The notes: generated from the letters alone by a model not told the origin. DNA of 64,000 bases from Pseudomonas sediminis (GCF_039555755.1 NZ_CP154631.1:992001-1056000), one strand, 5' to 3'. Shown: positions 19,295-27,435, counted from the stretch's first letter. Numbers and translations are program-made.

Positions 19295-19966
19295 CTAGCC
19301 CTGGATGTAGCGCAGCACCGCCTCGCAGATCATCGCCTTGTGGCGTTGCTTGACCTGTTCGTCAGGCAGATCGATCTGGAAGATCTCGCCAAAGGTATGC
19401 CGGTTCGATACGCGGTAAAAACAGAACGAGCTCATCAGCAAGTGTACGTCCAGCACATTGATGCCTGGGCGGAACACGCCCTCTTCCTCGCCGCGGCGCA
19501 GGGTCTTGCCGAGGGTATCGAGCACCACGTTGCTCATCTGGCGAATGACCGGCGACTGCTTGACGTATTCGCCGTAGTGGATGTTCTCGATGCTGACGAT
19601 GCGTACGAAGTCGACGTTGCGGTCATGGTGATCGAAGGTGAATTCCACCAGCCGACGAATCGCCAGGACCGGCGGCAAGGACGCCAGGTCGAGGCGGCTC
19701 TCGGTACCGCGGATGTCGCCGTAGAGTTTGACCAGCACCTCGAGGTAGAGCTGCTCCTTGCTGCCGAAGTAGTAGTAGATCATCCGCTTGGAAGTGGCGG
19801 TGCGCTCGGCGATGGCATCCACCCGCGCCCCGGATAGCCCCTGCTGGACGAACTCCGTGATGGCAGCCTGGAGGATGCTCTCACGGGTTTTCTCAGGGTT
19901 GTTCTTACGTACCTTGCGCACCACCTCGGTCGGTGGTGGGTTCAGGTTGGCAACGGCTTCTGTCAT
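19295..19966 (-). CDS. TetR-family transcriptional regulator
   Basis: 223-residue TetR regulator. The HTH is in RVDAIAERTATSKRMIYYYFGSKEQLY, about residues 40-65; the C-terminal ~150 residues form the ligand-binding domain. The start at 19966 is taken as MTEAVANLN; an upstream frame of 28 residues has no family support. It lies directly downstream of quiC1 on the same strand, 97 bases away, and convergent with the quinate dehydrogenase. It most likely represses the quinate genes through the AACTGGTT operators; the inducer is inferred to be a pathway acid such as quinate or protocatechuate. Confidence 0.85.
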   Translation of the reverse strand: MTEAVANLNPPPTEVVRKVRKNNPEKTRESILQAAITEFVQQGLSGARVDAIAERTATSKRMIYYYFGSKEQLYLEVLVKLYGDIRGTESRLDLASLPPVLAIRRLVEFTFDHHDRNVDFVRIVSIENIHYGEYVKQSPVIRQMSNVVLDTLGKTLRRGEEEGVFRPGINVLDVHLLMSSFCFYRVSNRHTFGEIFQIDLPDEQVKQRHKAMICEAVLRYIQG

Positions 19967-20063
19967 ACGGCAATGGTCTTTTTTATAAGTATTGGTGTAC
20001 GGATTATGGCAGGCCGCACAGATACTGGGCAGCGGCCCCCTCAGGGTCACCGTCAGACCAGAA

Positions 20064-21971
20064 TCAAAGCCTTGGTTTCTTCACCGCACCGCTGCGCGCC
20101 TTGGCCATGGCCGCCAGGCGTACCGCGACGTTGGCCGCGCCATAGCCGACATAACCGCCCTTGCGCTGAATGATCTCGAAGAAGAAGCGCTCCTCGAACG
20201 GCTCGGTGTAGACATGAAACAGCTCGCCGCCCTGAGCATCACGATCATAGAGCACGTTGTAGTAAGCCAGCTCGCTCAGGAACTCATCGTCGAAATCGAA
20301 GCGCGCGGCCAGGTCGTCATAGTAGTTCAGCGGGATTTCCAGCAGCGGCACACCCGCTTCCTTGGCCCGCGCCACCTCGGCGAAGATGTCCTCGCAGGAG
20401 AACGCGATGTGGTGCACACCGGAGCCCTGGTAGCTGGACAGCGCATGGGCGATCGCCGTGTTGCGGTTCTCCGAGATGTTCAGCGGCAGGCGAATCGAGC
20501 TGCAGCGACTGCGAATCGCGCGGCTTTTCACCAGGCCGTAGGGGTCGGGAAGAACCACTTCGTCGTCCGCCTCGAAGTCAAGCAGGCTCTTGTAGAACAG
20601 CACCCAGCTGTCCAGCGAATCGGCCGGCAATGCCAGGGCCATGTGGTCGATACGTTGCAGGCTGCCCGTAGCCGTGGCGGCCGGGTTCAGGCTGAAGTCG
20701 GTGTCATAGATGGTCTGGCCTTCACCAGCCTGCTCCACCAGATAAATCAGGCTGCCATCCGGAGCGCGTACAGCCGGCACCTCGCGCTCGTTCGGGCCGA
20801 CCAGGCCTCGATAGGGCTGGCCGCGATAATCGCAGGCACGCTGCAATGCATCGGCACCATCTTTGACCCGCAATGCCGTGGCGCACAACGAAGGGCCATG
20901 GGACGCGAAGAAGTTGTGCGCGAAAGAGTAAGGCTCGGCGTTGAGCACGATATTGATATCGCCCTGACGCAGCAGGCTGACATCCTTGGAACGGTGCTGA
21001 CCGGCGTGAGCGAAACCCAGACGTTCCAGCCAACCGGCCAGGCGTGCCCCCACCGCCTCATCGACGGCGAACTCGAGGAACTCGATGCCCGCGTAGGGAT
21101 GGGCCGCCGGCGGAGTGAACAGTACGCCCGGCTCGATCTGATGCCCCTCTTTCTCGAGACGCTTGTGGGTCTTTTCCTCGAGGTAGAGCAATGAGCGCAG
21201 GCCATCGGCCGCGTTCTGCCGCGGCGGTGCGGCGCGGAAGCCATCGTTGAAGATTTCCAGCGACAGCGGGCCGCGATAGCCAGTACGCAGGATCGGCGCG
21301 AGAAAGCCCGCCAGATCGAATTCACCCTGCCCCGGGAAGCAGCGGAAATGGCGGCTCCACTCCAACACGTCCATCGCCAGGATCGGCGCGTCAGCCATTT
21401 GCACGAAGAAAATCTTGTCCCCGGGAATCTCGGCGATGGCGCTCGGGTCACCCTTGAGCGACAGGGTATGGAAGCTGTCGAGGATCATCCCGACGGCCGA
21501 GTGATCGGCCTGGCGCACCAGGTTCCACACTTGCTGATAGGTGTTTACGTGACGCCCCCAGGCCAGCGCTTCATAGCCGATACGCAGGCCGCGCGCACCG
21601 GCGCGCTCGCCCAGCAGACGCAGGTCATCGACAAGGATTTCTTCGTCGCCCAGCGAATCGGCGGCGACGTTACTGCACACCAGCACCAGGTCGGTGCCCA
21701 GTTCCTGCATCAGGTCGAACTTGCGCTCGGCGCGGTCGATGTTGCGCTGCAGACGATCACGGCGGCAGCCTTCGAAGTCGCGAAATGGCTGGAACAGGGT
21801 AATGGCGATGCCAAGGTCGGCGCAGCGCTTGCGAATCTCGGTAGGGCTGCCGTCGTAATAGAGGAGGTCGTTCTCGAAGATTTCCACACCGTCGAAACCG
21901 GCCGCGGCGATGGCTTCAAGTTTCTCTGGCAGGGTACCGCTGAGGGAAACGGTGGCAATTGAACGCTGCAT
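20064..21971 (-). CDS. quiC1: 3-dehydroshikimate dehydratase QuiC1 with HPPD-like C-terminal domain
   Basis: 635 residues. The first ~290 are an AP-endonuclease-2/xylose-isomerase-type TIM barrel that dehydrates 3-dehydroshikimate to protocatechuate, the entry to the beta-ketoadipate pathway. The C-terminal ~330 resemble 4-hydroxyphenylpyruvate dioxygenase (vicinal oxygen chelate fold), with likely metal ligands in RIDHMALALP, GVHHIAFS and FFEIIQRKGG. The fusion matches QuiC1 of Pseudomonas putida. The start at 21971 has GGAG upstream; an earlier in-frame start adds 24 residues. The promoter region (21972-22159) holds a TetR-type and a PcaR-type palindrome. Confidence 0.93.
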   Translation of the reverse strand: MQRSIATVSLSGTLPEKLEAIAAAGFDGVEIFENDLLYYDGSPTEIRKRCADLGIAITLFQPFRDFEGCRRDRLQRNIDRAERKFDLMQELGTDLVLVCSNVAADSLGDEEILVDDLRLLGERAGARGLRIGYEALAWGRHVNTYQQVWNLVRQADHSAVGMILDSFHTLSLKGDPSAIAEIPGDKIFFVQMADAPILAMDVLEWSRHFRCFPGQGEFDLAGFLAPILRTGYRGPLSLEIFNDGFRAAPPRQNAADGLRSLLYLEEKTHKRLEKEGHQIEPGVLFTPPAAHPYAGIEFLEFAVDEAVGARLAGWLERLGFAHAGQHRSKDVSLLRQGDINIVLNAEPYSFAHNFFASHGPSLCATALRVKDGADALQRACDYRGQPYRGLVGPNEREVPAVRAPDGSLIYLVEQAGEGQTIYDTDFSLNPAATATGSLQRIDHMALALPADSLDSWVLFYKSLLDFEADDEVVLPDPYGLVKSRAIRSRCSSIRLPLNISENRNTAIAHALSSYQGSGVHHIAFSCEDIFAEVARAKEAGVPLLEIPLNYYDDLAARFDFDDEFLSELAYYNVLYDRDAQGGELFHVYTEPFEERFFFEIIQRKGGYVGYGAANVAVRLAAMAKARSGAVKKPRL

Positions 21972-22122
21972 AGACGGCTCCGGGCTAAGGCGGCGCCGTG
22001 GCGGGCAAAGTGAGGGAGGCAAGACGCGCTCATGAGCCCTCACTCGGCCGGTTGGTCGGCGCTCATGGATTGTTCGTAGCCTGGATTATTGGCAGGGGCG
22101 GGAATATCGGCAATTCAAAATG

Positions 22123-22138
22123 AACGAACTGGTTAGTT
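22123..22138. promoter_or_regulatory. Candidate TetR-type operator before quiC1
   Basis: AACGAACTGGTTAGTT, an imperfect palindrome with the AACTGGTT core shared by the sites at 17877 and 26522. On the quiC1 strand it continues CATTTT, as does the aroQ site. Confidence 0.6.
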
Positions 22139-22142
22139 TTCT

Positions 22143-22157
22143 GTTCGATTATCGAAC
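22143..22157. promoter_or_regulatory. Perfect PcaR-type palindrome before quiC1
   Basis: GTTCGATTATCGAAC is a perfect 7-1-7 palindrome. It closely matches the remembered PcaR consensus GTTCGATAATCGCAC and the sites at 41229 and 42132. Confidence 0.6.
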
Positions 22158-22159
22158 AC

Positions 22160-23047
22160 CTATGTTTTCTGACGCCCTCGCCCATTCTGCCAGGCCGCCG
22201 CCAGACCACTGAGGCAGATGATGAGAATACCGACCAGCGCGGTGCTGTCCGGCTGATGCTGGAACACCAACAAACCCAGCAGCCCGGCGAAGATGATCTG
22301 CCCATAGCCGAACGGCGCCAGCATCGCCGGCGCCGCGTAACGGAAGGAATGCGTCAGCAGCAAGTGTGCGGCCATGCCACAGCCCCCCAACGCCAGCATC
22401 ATCAGCCCATGCGTGACGCTGGGTATCTGCCAGAAGAACGGCACCAGCAGGCTTATCACCAGGGTGTTGACCAGCCCGGCGAAGAAGTTGCTGGTGGTGG
22501 CGCTGTCCACGGTACTAAGGCGCCGAGTCAGTATCTGATAGAGACTGAAGCACAGTGCAGCGCTCAGCGGTAACAACACCGCCGGGGTGAACAGATCGCC
22601 ACCGGGATGGACGATGATCATCACGCCGACAAAGCCAACGATCACCGCGACCCACTGCCCGCGGCTGACCTTCTCGCCCAGCAGCGGCACCGACAGGGCA
22701 GTCACCAGCAAGGGGGCGAGGAAGATCACCGACGTTGCTTCAGCCAACGGCATGAACATCAGGCCCGTGGTGAACAGCAGGCTGACGCCAAGCAGGCTGA
22801 GCGCCCGCAACACCTGTAAACCGGGACGCTTGGTGCGAAGCACGCGCAAGCCCGACTGTGGCAGGAAGATGCCGGCCATCAACAGTGTATGCACGACGTA
22901 GCGTGCCCAGACGATCAGGACGATCGGATAGAAGCCGGACAGGTACTTGGAAATCGCATCGTGACTGGCGAACAGAAAGGTCGCCAGCACCATCAGCGCA
23001 ATGCCCTTGAGTGGATGATTGACGCCGGATAGCGGTTTGGAGCTCAT
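22160..23047 (-). CDS. EamA/DMT-family permease
   Basis: 295-residue inner-membrane permease with about ten hydrophobic helices in two EamA repeats; the second begins near HPGGDLFTPAVLLPLSAALC. DMT transporters move small metabolites in either direction; the substrate here is unknown. The start at 23047 (MSSKPLSGV) is preferred to an ATG 10 codons upstream. Its neighbours suggest uptake or release of a hydroaromatic or aromatic acid. It ends two bases beyond the PcaR-type palindrome of quiC1, and its own upstream region has a separate palindrome. Confidence 0.85.
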   Translation of the reverse strand: MSSKPLSGVNHPLKGIALMVLATFLFASHDAISKYLSGFYPIVLIVWARYVVHTLLMAGIFLPQSGLRVLRTKRPGLQVLRALSLLGVSLLFTTGLMFMPLAEATSVIFLAPLLVTALSVPLLGEKVSRGQWVAVIVGFVGVMIIVHPGGDLFTPAVLLPLSAALCFSLYQILTRRLSTVDSATTSNFFAGLVNTLVISLLVPFFWQIPSVTHGLMMLALGGCGMAAHLLLTHSFRYAAPAMLAPFGYGQIIFAGLLGLLVFQHQPDSTALVGILIICLSGLAAAWQNGRGRQKT

Positions 23048-23083
23048 GGGATACTCGGGATGCGGCAAGCCGCGCAACCATAG

Positions 23084-23099
23084 ATAGGTAGCTAACTAT
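23084..23099. promoter_or_regulatory. Palindrome upstream of the DMT permease gene
   Basis: ATAGGTAGCTAACTAT is a 16-bp palindrome with one mismatched pair, 37 bases before the permease start. It differs from the other operator types in the window; the binder is unknown. Confidence 0.35.
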
Positions 23100-23174
23100 A
23101 CAGACCGCCATATCGTGCCGCCTATGACCCGCGTGACAGTATTCGACCCGCGGGTGACAGGCGGCATCGAGGCG

Positions 23175-23990
23175 CTACAAGCGCTCCAGCAGTCGCAGGG
23201 TCTTGTCCATGGCCATCTGCGCCCGCTGCAGCGCGCTGACGCCCTGCTCGAGCAGTTGCCGTGTAGGTATTTCCAGGCTCAGGGCAATACTCGGCGGCAG
23301 CGCACGCAGCAGACCTAGCAAGTCGCTGTCGCCATCACCGGGGAAACGCCGTTCGTTGCGCGCCTGGCGCAAGATCTCGTCCATGTCATCCGGACGCGGG
23401 CCGTTGACATCACACAGTTGCGCGTAACGCATGCGTTCGGCCGGCACCTGCGCCAGGTCCGCCAGGCTCGAACCCGAGCGATCGAAGTGGAAGGCATCGA
23501 CCAGAATGCAGCCGTTAGGCCGGTTGGCCGCATCGACAATGCGCTTGGCCTGGGTCAGGTCACGCGCATTGGTCCAGGGCATGAACTCCAAATGCGGGAA
23601 CAAACCAAATGGCGCGGCCAGGTCACAGACGGCGGCGAAATTGTCGGTCAGGCGCGCTTCGTCAGGGTCGTTGCCAGCGATCAATACGTCTGTAGCGCCA
23701 AACTCGGCGCCCACGTCGAAGATGGCCTCGAAGTCGCTGACCCGGGTATCGGGCTTCAGACGCAGAATCTCGATATCCGCCACCTTGATCCCGGTATCGC
23801 GCAGGCGCTTGAGCGTCTGTGCGCGTAATCCGGCATCAGCCATCAACGGAAAGTGATGCTCCTCGGCCGTGGCCGGCACCAGGCGCAGGCCCACATGACT
23901 GTAGCCAGTGCGCGCGGCGATATCGACCATTTCCGGCGGTGAAACTTCGAGGACGGTGAGGGCAGCCAGGGACAGAATACGTTCGCTCAT
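23175..23990 (-). CDS. Sugar phosphate isomerase/epimerase-like TIM barrel (AP endonuclease 2 family)
   Basis: 271-residue TIM-barrel protein of the family that includes xylose isomerase-like enzymes, inosose dehydratases and the QuiC1 dehydratase domain. Metal-site-type segments are LEFMPW, LVDAFHFDRSG, CDVNGPRP and SLEIPT. The start at 23990 (MSERILSLAAL) is preferred to one 18 codons upstream. Beside a Gfo/Idh dehydrogenase and an IclR regulator it probably isomerises or dehydrates a carbocyclic or sugar-like acid. The substrate is not known. Confidence 0.8.
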   Translation of the reverse strand: MSERILSLAALTVLEVSPPEMVDIAARTGYSHVGLRLVPATAEEHHFPLMADAGLRAQTLKRLRDTGIKVADIEILRLKPDTRVSDFEAIFDVGAEFGATDVLIAGNDPDEARLTDNFAAVCDLAAPFGLFPHLEFMPWTNARDLTQAKRIVDAANRPNGCILVDAFHFDRSGSSLADLAQVPAERMRYAQLCDVNGPRPDDMDEILRQARNERRFPGDGDSDLLGLLRALPPSIALSLEIPTRQLLEQGVSALQRAQMAMDKTLRLLERL

Positions 23991-24006
23991 GATGACTCTC
24001 GTGTTT

Positions 24007-24146
24007 AGAGGGTGTTTACAAAGCAGCGAGCGAAGGTCAAGCAAGGCGAAAGCAGTCGAAAAAGCGGAGTGTACGAGTAGTACATGAGCATTTTGAGACT
24101 GTTTTCAACGCAGCATGACCGAGCGCAGCAATTTGTAGGCGCCCTC
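24007..24146 (-). repeat. Intergenic hairpin repeat, copy 1
   Basis: Structured element between the isomerase-like and Gfo/Idh genes. An outer stem is made by 24048-24057 and 24097-24106 (GAAAGCAGTC / GACTGTTTTC) and an inner stem by TGTAC (24070-24074) and GTACA (24080-24084). Copy 2 is at 26304-26410 in the opposite orientation. The right end runs to the 3' end of the Gfo/Idh gene. Confidence 0.7.
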
Positions 24147-25196
24147 TCAGATGGTTTCAGGGTTACAGGCCTGCCCACTCTCCGCCGCCTGGCGGATGGC
24201 CTCGACCAGTGCCAAGGTACGACCGGCATCGGCGGCGCTGACCAGCGGCTGAGCCTGGCCTTGGGCAACTGCGATGAAATGCAGCAACTGACGGCGCAAG
24301 ACTTCGCCGGCATCGAAACCTTCCTGCACCTGCAACAACGGCTGGTGCCAGCCGGCGCCGTCCTCGGCGTAGTGCCAGCGCTTGAGCTGCGGAATGCTCA
24401 GGGCGCCGCGCGTACCGGCGAGCAGGTAGCAGGGCTGGTCGGCCTGGCGCGGATAGACCGGGTTCTCGCCGGAATCCAGCTCCCAGCTCCAGGGCGCGGC
24501 AACGGCGTCGGAGCCAGTCAGGCTGCCCAGCGCACCACTCTCGAACTGCAACAGCACCACCGCGCTGTCCTCGTTGGCGAAGCCGCGCACGCCATTGCTG
24601 GTGATGGCTTGCACCTGGCGCACCTCACCACACAGATGGCGCAGCAGGTCGAGGTCATGAATCAGGTTGGTCAGCAACATGCCGGCCCCGGCTTCGCGGC
24701 GCCAGGCAATGTCGTAGTAGCTGTCGGGCTTTTGCACCTGCCACAACGCGGTCACCATGGTCAGTCGACCGAGACTGCCCTGCTCGATCAGCTCGCGGGC
24801 GCGGGCGATCAATGGATTATGTCGACGATGGTGGCCAACCAGTACCGGCACACCGGAACGCTCGCTGGCAGCGACCAGCTCACGCACCTCGTCCAGATGC
24901 ACGCCCACCGGTTTCTCCAGGAGCACCGGTACGCCAGCGGCGATGCAATCGAGCGCCGTGCTGACGTGCAGTGCGTTGGGGTTAGCGACGATCACCGCCT
25001 CAGGTCGCGCCTGCTCCAGCATCTGCAAGTGATCGGCGAAATACGGCACGCCGCATTCAGCCGCGAAGTCAGCCGCTTGCGGGCCTGGATCGGCGATGGC
25101 ACAAAGTCGCGCCTCGGTCAGAGCCTGCAGGTGTTGGTAGTGCTGACGGCCCATGACACCGGCGCCGATCAGGGCAATACGCAAAGGGGAAGTCAC
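24147..25196 (-). CDS. Gfo/Idh/MocA-family oxidoreductase
   Basis: 349-residue NAD(P)-dependent dehydrogenase. The N-terminal Rossmann motif is RIALIGAGVMGRQHYQHL (residues 6-23), with LEKPVGVHL carrying the conserved EKP lysine and a C-terminal catalytic region with NLIHDLDLLRHLCGEV. The family oxidises inositols, sugars and related ring alcohols. An IclR gene lies upstream on the same strand and an IclR-type palindrome lies 72 bases before the start. Its likely job is oxidising a ring hydroxyl of a hydroaromatic or cyclitol substrate; this is inference. Confidence 0.88.
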   Translation of the reverse strand: MTSPLRIALIGAGVMGRQHYQHLQALTEARLCAIADPGPQAADFAAECGVPYFADHLQMLEQARPEAVIVANPNALHVSTALDCIAAGVPVLLEKPVGVHLDEVRELVAASERSGVPVLVGHHRRHNPLIARARELIEQGSLGRLTMVTALWQVQKPDSYYDIAWRREAGAGMLLTNLIHDLDLLRHLCGEVRQVQAITSNGVRGFANEDSAVVLLQFESGALGSLTGSDAVAAPWSWELDSGENPVYPRQADQPCYLLAGTRGALSIPQLKRWHYAEDGAGWHQPLLQVQEGFDAGEVLRRQLLHFIAVAQGQAQPLVSAADAGRTLALVEAIRQAAESGQACNPETI

Positions 25197-25264
25197 GCGG
25201 CGATCCTCTTGTTGTCGTTCTCACGCAAGCGCACCGAATGCATCAGGCGCAGACCTTTTTAATA

Positions 25265-25283
25265 TTTAGAACTCAGTTCCAAA
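25265..25283. promoter_or_regulatory. IclR-type operator before the Gfo/Idh gene
   Basis: TTTAGAACTCAGTTCCAAA is a 19-bp palindrome with one mismatched pair around a central C. The GGAAC(T/C)-N-AGTTC core recurs at 33659-33671. A repressor bound here would sit just upstream of the Gfo/Idh start. Confidence 0.55.
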
Positions 25284-25386
25284 ATTTACGCAAGACGAAA
25301 ATACAGAGGAGTTTTGCGCGGTACGGAAACGTCGTAGGGTGTGCCGTGCGCACCGAAACCGGCAAAGGAATCGGACTCGACAGGCC

Positions 25387-25441
25387 GTAGCAGCGGCCTC
25401 TGCAGCGAATCACCGTGCTTCGCGGCTGAAGCCGCTCCTAC
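25387..25441. repeat. GTAG(C/G)AGCGGC-type inverted repeat
   Basis: GTAGCAGCGGC at the left mirrors GCCGCTCCTAC at the right, an intergenic repeat related to those at 35893, 47656 and 48977. Confidence 0.6.
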
Positions 25442-25476
25442 AATGACGTGGCCGTGGGCGTGTCGCTTCTAGCCGA

Positions 25477-26253
25477 TCAGGCAAACAACTCGGAGGCAGG
25501 GCTGGCAGCGGACAACTCGTCGGCAGCAGCCAGCAGATCTGCGGCCAGCTCGTGCATGCGCGCAAGCGGCAAACGTGCGCTCGGGCCGGCGATGCTGAGC
25601 ACACCGATCACCCGACCATCACGCGGGTCACGCACCACGGCAGCCAGCGCTGCGGTGCCGATCGACGAACTTTCCATGACCCAGGCATAACCCTGCTGAC
25701 GCGCCAGAGCCAGGCGCTGCAGCAACTCCTGCTCGTTGCGTGGCGCATTTGGGCCGACGTCGGCAGGGTCGGCGATACCCTGCCGCGCCACCAACGCCAA
25801 CGCTTCTGCATCGCTCATACTGGCCAGCCAGGCGTGCCCGGATGCGGTGTAGAACAGCGGCGCGTCACGCCCCATGTCAGGGTCGTAGCGCAGGCCGGAA
25901 CGGGCGCCCTGGCTCTTGGCAATCCAGGTCTGGCGCTCGCCCTCGATCACGCCAAGGCGTACCAGCTCGCCGCTGGTTTCGGCCAGGCCATCGAGAATCG
26001 GCTGCACCACATCAGCGCCGCTGTTGGTCAGATAGCGAAAGCCCAGCGCCACCAGTTTGGTGGAAAGCCGATAGCGACTGGTGAGCGCATCCTGGCGTAC
26101 GTAACCCAGGCGAATCAGCTCGGCGAGCATGCGATGCGTGGCGCTCTTGGGAATATCCAGCTCATCGGCCAGCGCCTGCATCTGCAGGCCACGGGCGTCG
26201 CGAGTGAGGCTTTCGAGAAGGCTGAGCGCGCGTTCGATCTGACTGCCGGCCAT
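25477..26253 (-). CDS. IclR-family transcriptional regulator
   Basis: 258-residue IclR regulator. The winged HTH lies at about residues 10-70 (RALSLLESL, then MQALADELDIPKSATHRMLAELIRLGYV) and the effector domain at about 80-250 with GRDAPLFYTASGHAWLA. It differs from PcaR later in the window by lacking the long N-terminal arm. Its position directly upstream of the Gfo/Idh-isomerase pair, with a palindrome between, makes it their likely regulator; the effector is unknown. Confidence 0.88.
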   Translation of the reverse strand: MAGSQIERALSLLESLTRDARGLQMQALADELDIPKSATHRMLAELIRLGYVRQDALTSRYRLSTKLVALGFRYLTNSGADVVQPILDGLAETSGELVRLGVIEGERQTWIAKSQGARSGLRYDPDMGRDAPLFYTASGHAWLASMSDAEALALVARQGIADPADVGPNAPRNEQELLQRLALARQQGYAWVMESSSIGTAALAAVVRDPRDGRVIGVLSIAGPSARLPLARMHELAADLLAAADELSAASPASELFA

Positions 26254-26303
26254 GAGAATATCCTGAAAAATTTGCGCCGATTCTAACAGGCCGTAGGAGA
26301 ACT

Positions 26304-26410
26304 ACCTGCGTTGGCAATACTGCGTTAAAAACGACCTCAAAATGCTCATTTACAAAACGTAAACTGCGCTTTTTCGGTCGTTTTTGCCTTGGTCTTGCCT
26401 GCCTCGCCTA
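26304..26410 (+). repeat. Intergenic hairpin repeat, copy 2
   Basis: The outer stem AAAAACGACC (26327-26336) pairs with GGTCGTTTTT (26376-26385); the inner stem TTTAC (26349-26353) pairs with GTAAA (26359-26363). It shares TCAAAATGCTCAT and CGCTTTTTCG with copy 1, while both stems differ in sequence but still pair. Confidence 0.7.
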
Positions 26411-26521
26411 CGTTTCCAACGGCCTGCTGAGAGACAAGCGCCCGCCGATGCGAGCCAGACGCACGCCTGCCTCTGGATGCAGGGACGCGGACGCGCGATA
26501 CTGCCGACGCAACGCGCAATG

Positions 26522-26537
26522 TACTAACTGGTTCGTT
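26522..26537. promoter_or_regulatory. Candidate TetR-type operator
   Basis: TACTAACTGGTTCGTT, third copy of the AACTGGTT palindrome. On the minus strand it continues into ACATT, as the aroQ site does on the plus strand. Confidence 0.55.
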
Positions 26538-26540
26538 CTT

Positions 26541-26555
26541 GTTCGGTTATCGAAC
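26541..26555. promoter_or_regulatory. PcaR-type palindrome
   Basis: GTTCGGTTATCGAAC, a 7-1-7 palindrome with one mismatched pair, three bases after the TetR-type site. The same pair of sites, in the same order and orientation, occurs before quiC1. Confidence 0.55.
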
Positions 26556-26695
26556 AGAACCCCGTTTAGCGAATTGAAATGGCCAGCCTGGTCGGCTCAC
26601 TATTCCGACCACGCCTGAAAACGAAGCGATCTTCTGCCTGGTGCATCACGCTTCGAATGTTTCAGCAGCCAATAAATATAAGAAGGTCAATTGTC

Positions 26696-26911
26696 ATGTC
26701 ACAGCCTATGCACCTGCGTGCCCCGGCCTCCCATGCCACAGCCAGGGCCACTCCTTGCCCGGCCACCAGCTCGTTGCTCGACGACTGGTCATCCCTATCG
26801 ACGCTAGCCATGCCCGTCCTCGCCCCTGCCTGTCATGGCATGCACAGGAGCTTCCGGCCGCGCCTGATCAGCTCGCTGCTTGCCAGACTGCTACCTGCGC
26901 GCAAAGCCTGA
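26696..26911 (+). CDS. Doubtful 71-residue reading frame upstream of tctB
   Basis: Begins MSQPMHLRAP after a possible AAGG ribosome site and ends 40 bases before tctB. It is rich in Ala, Pro, Arg and Ser, has no recognisable domain, and its composition resembles random high-GC translation. It might be a leader peptide, but coding is not supported beyond the start signals. Confidence 0.2.
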   Translation: MSQPMHLRAPASHATARATPCPATSSLLDDWSSLSTLAMPVLAPACHGMHRSFRPRLISSLLARLLPARKA

Positions 26912-26951
26912 CTCAGCCCCTTACCCTCCCCCATTCTGTCGGAGCGATAGC

Positions 26952-27422
26952 ATGAACAAGACAGACAAGATGCTGGTCGGCGAGCGCACGTTCTGCGCTC
27001 TGCTGCTGGTGTTCAGCCTGGTGATCTTCTACCTGGCCTACCAGATTTCCGGCTTCTCCTCGGCCAACTCTCCAGGCGCCTTTCCTATCGGCGTGGCGCT
27101 GGTAATGATCCTGTCGGCGGTGAAGATTGCCTTCGAACTGGTTGGCAAGGCACGCCCCGACTGCAGTGGCTGGCTCGATGCCTTCCAGCAGTTCCGTAGC
27201 CAGCATTTCCCCAGGGCTGTGCTGATCTTTGGCCTGCTGGCCGTAACGTACCTGGCGGCTATTCAGTGGGTCAGCTTCTACGTCAGCACCTTCCTTTTCC
27301 TTGTGCTTTCGATCGTCTACCTGCGCAATGGCCGCGTTCTCAACGCCATCCTGATCGCAGCTGTGTTGCTGGTGCTGATCTATCTGCTGTTCAGCCTGGC
27401 CTTCAGCGTTTACCTGCCATAA
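26952..27422 (+). CDS. tctB: Tripartite tricarboxylate transporter small membrane subunit TctB
   Basis: 156-residue small integral-membrane subunit of a TctABC secondary transporter. Four hydrophobic helices are seen: FCALLLVFSLVIFYLAYQI, GAFPIGVALVMILSAVKIAF, AVLIFGLLAVTYLAAI and a C-terminal hairpin (FLFLVLSIVYLRNG... AVLLVLIYLLFSL). The start at 26952 is preceded by GGAGCG at 26941-26946. TctA and TctC genes follow directly. The system imports carboxylates with a periplasmic binding protein; a quinate-like acid is inferred from context. Confidence 0.9.
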   Translation: MNKTDKMLVGERTFCALLLVFSLVIFYLAYQISGFSSANSPGAFPIGVALVMILSAVKIAFELVGKARPDCSGWLDAFQQFRSQHFPRAVLIFGLLAVTYLAAIQWVSFYVSTFLFLVLSIVYLRNGRVLNAILIAAVLLVLIYLLFSLAFSVYLP

Positions 27423-27435
27423 CGAGGCACCCGAG

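Larger units (their letters stand above)
26254..26951. other. 698-base control region between the IclR gene and tctB
   Basis: Holds, in order, hairpin repeat copy 2, a TetR-type operator, a PcaR-type operator and a doubtful short reading frame. The two operators are about 265 bases from the IclR gene start and about 400 bases from tctB, so it is not certain which gene they serve. Confidence 0.6.

Noticed and set aside
20722..21451. Other-frame proteins inside quiC1
   Set aside because: They overlap a strongly supported gene, show Arg/Ser/Ala-rich shadow composition and have no start signals.
26579..26955. Two overlapping frames before tctB as a new gene
   Set aside because: Neither has a domain or convincing composition; only the 26696 start has a plausible ribosome site, kept at low confidence.
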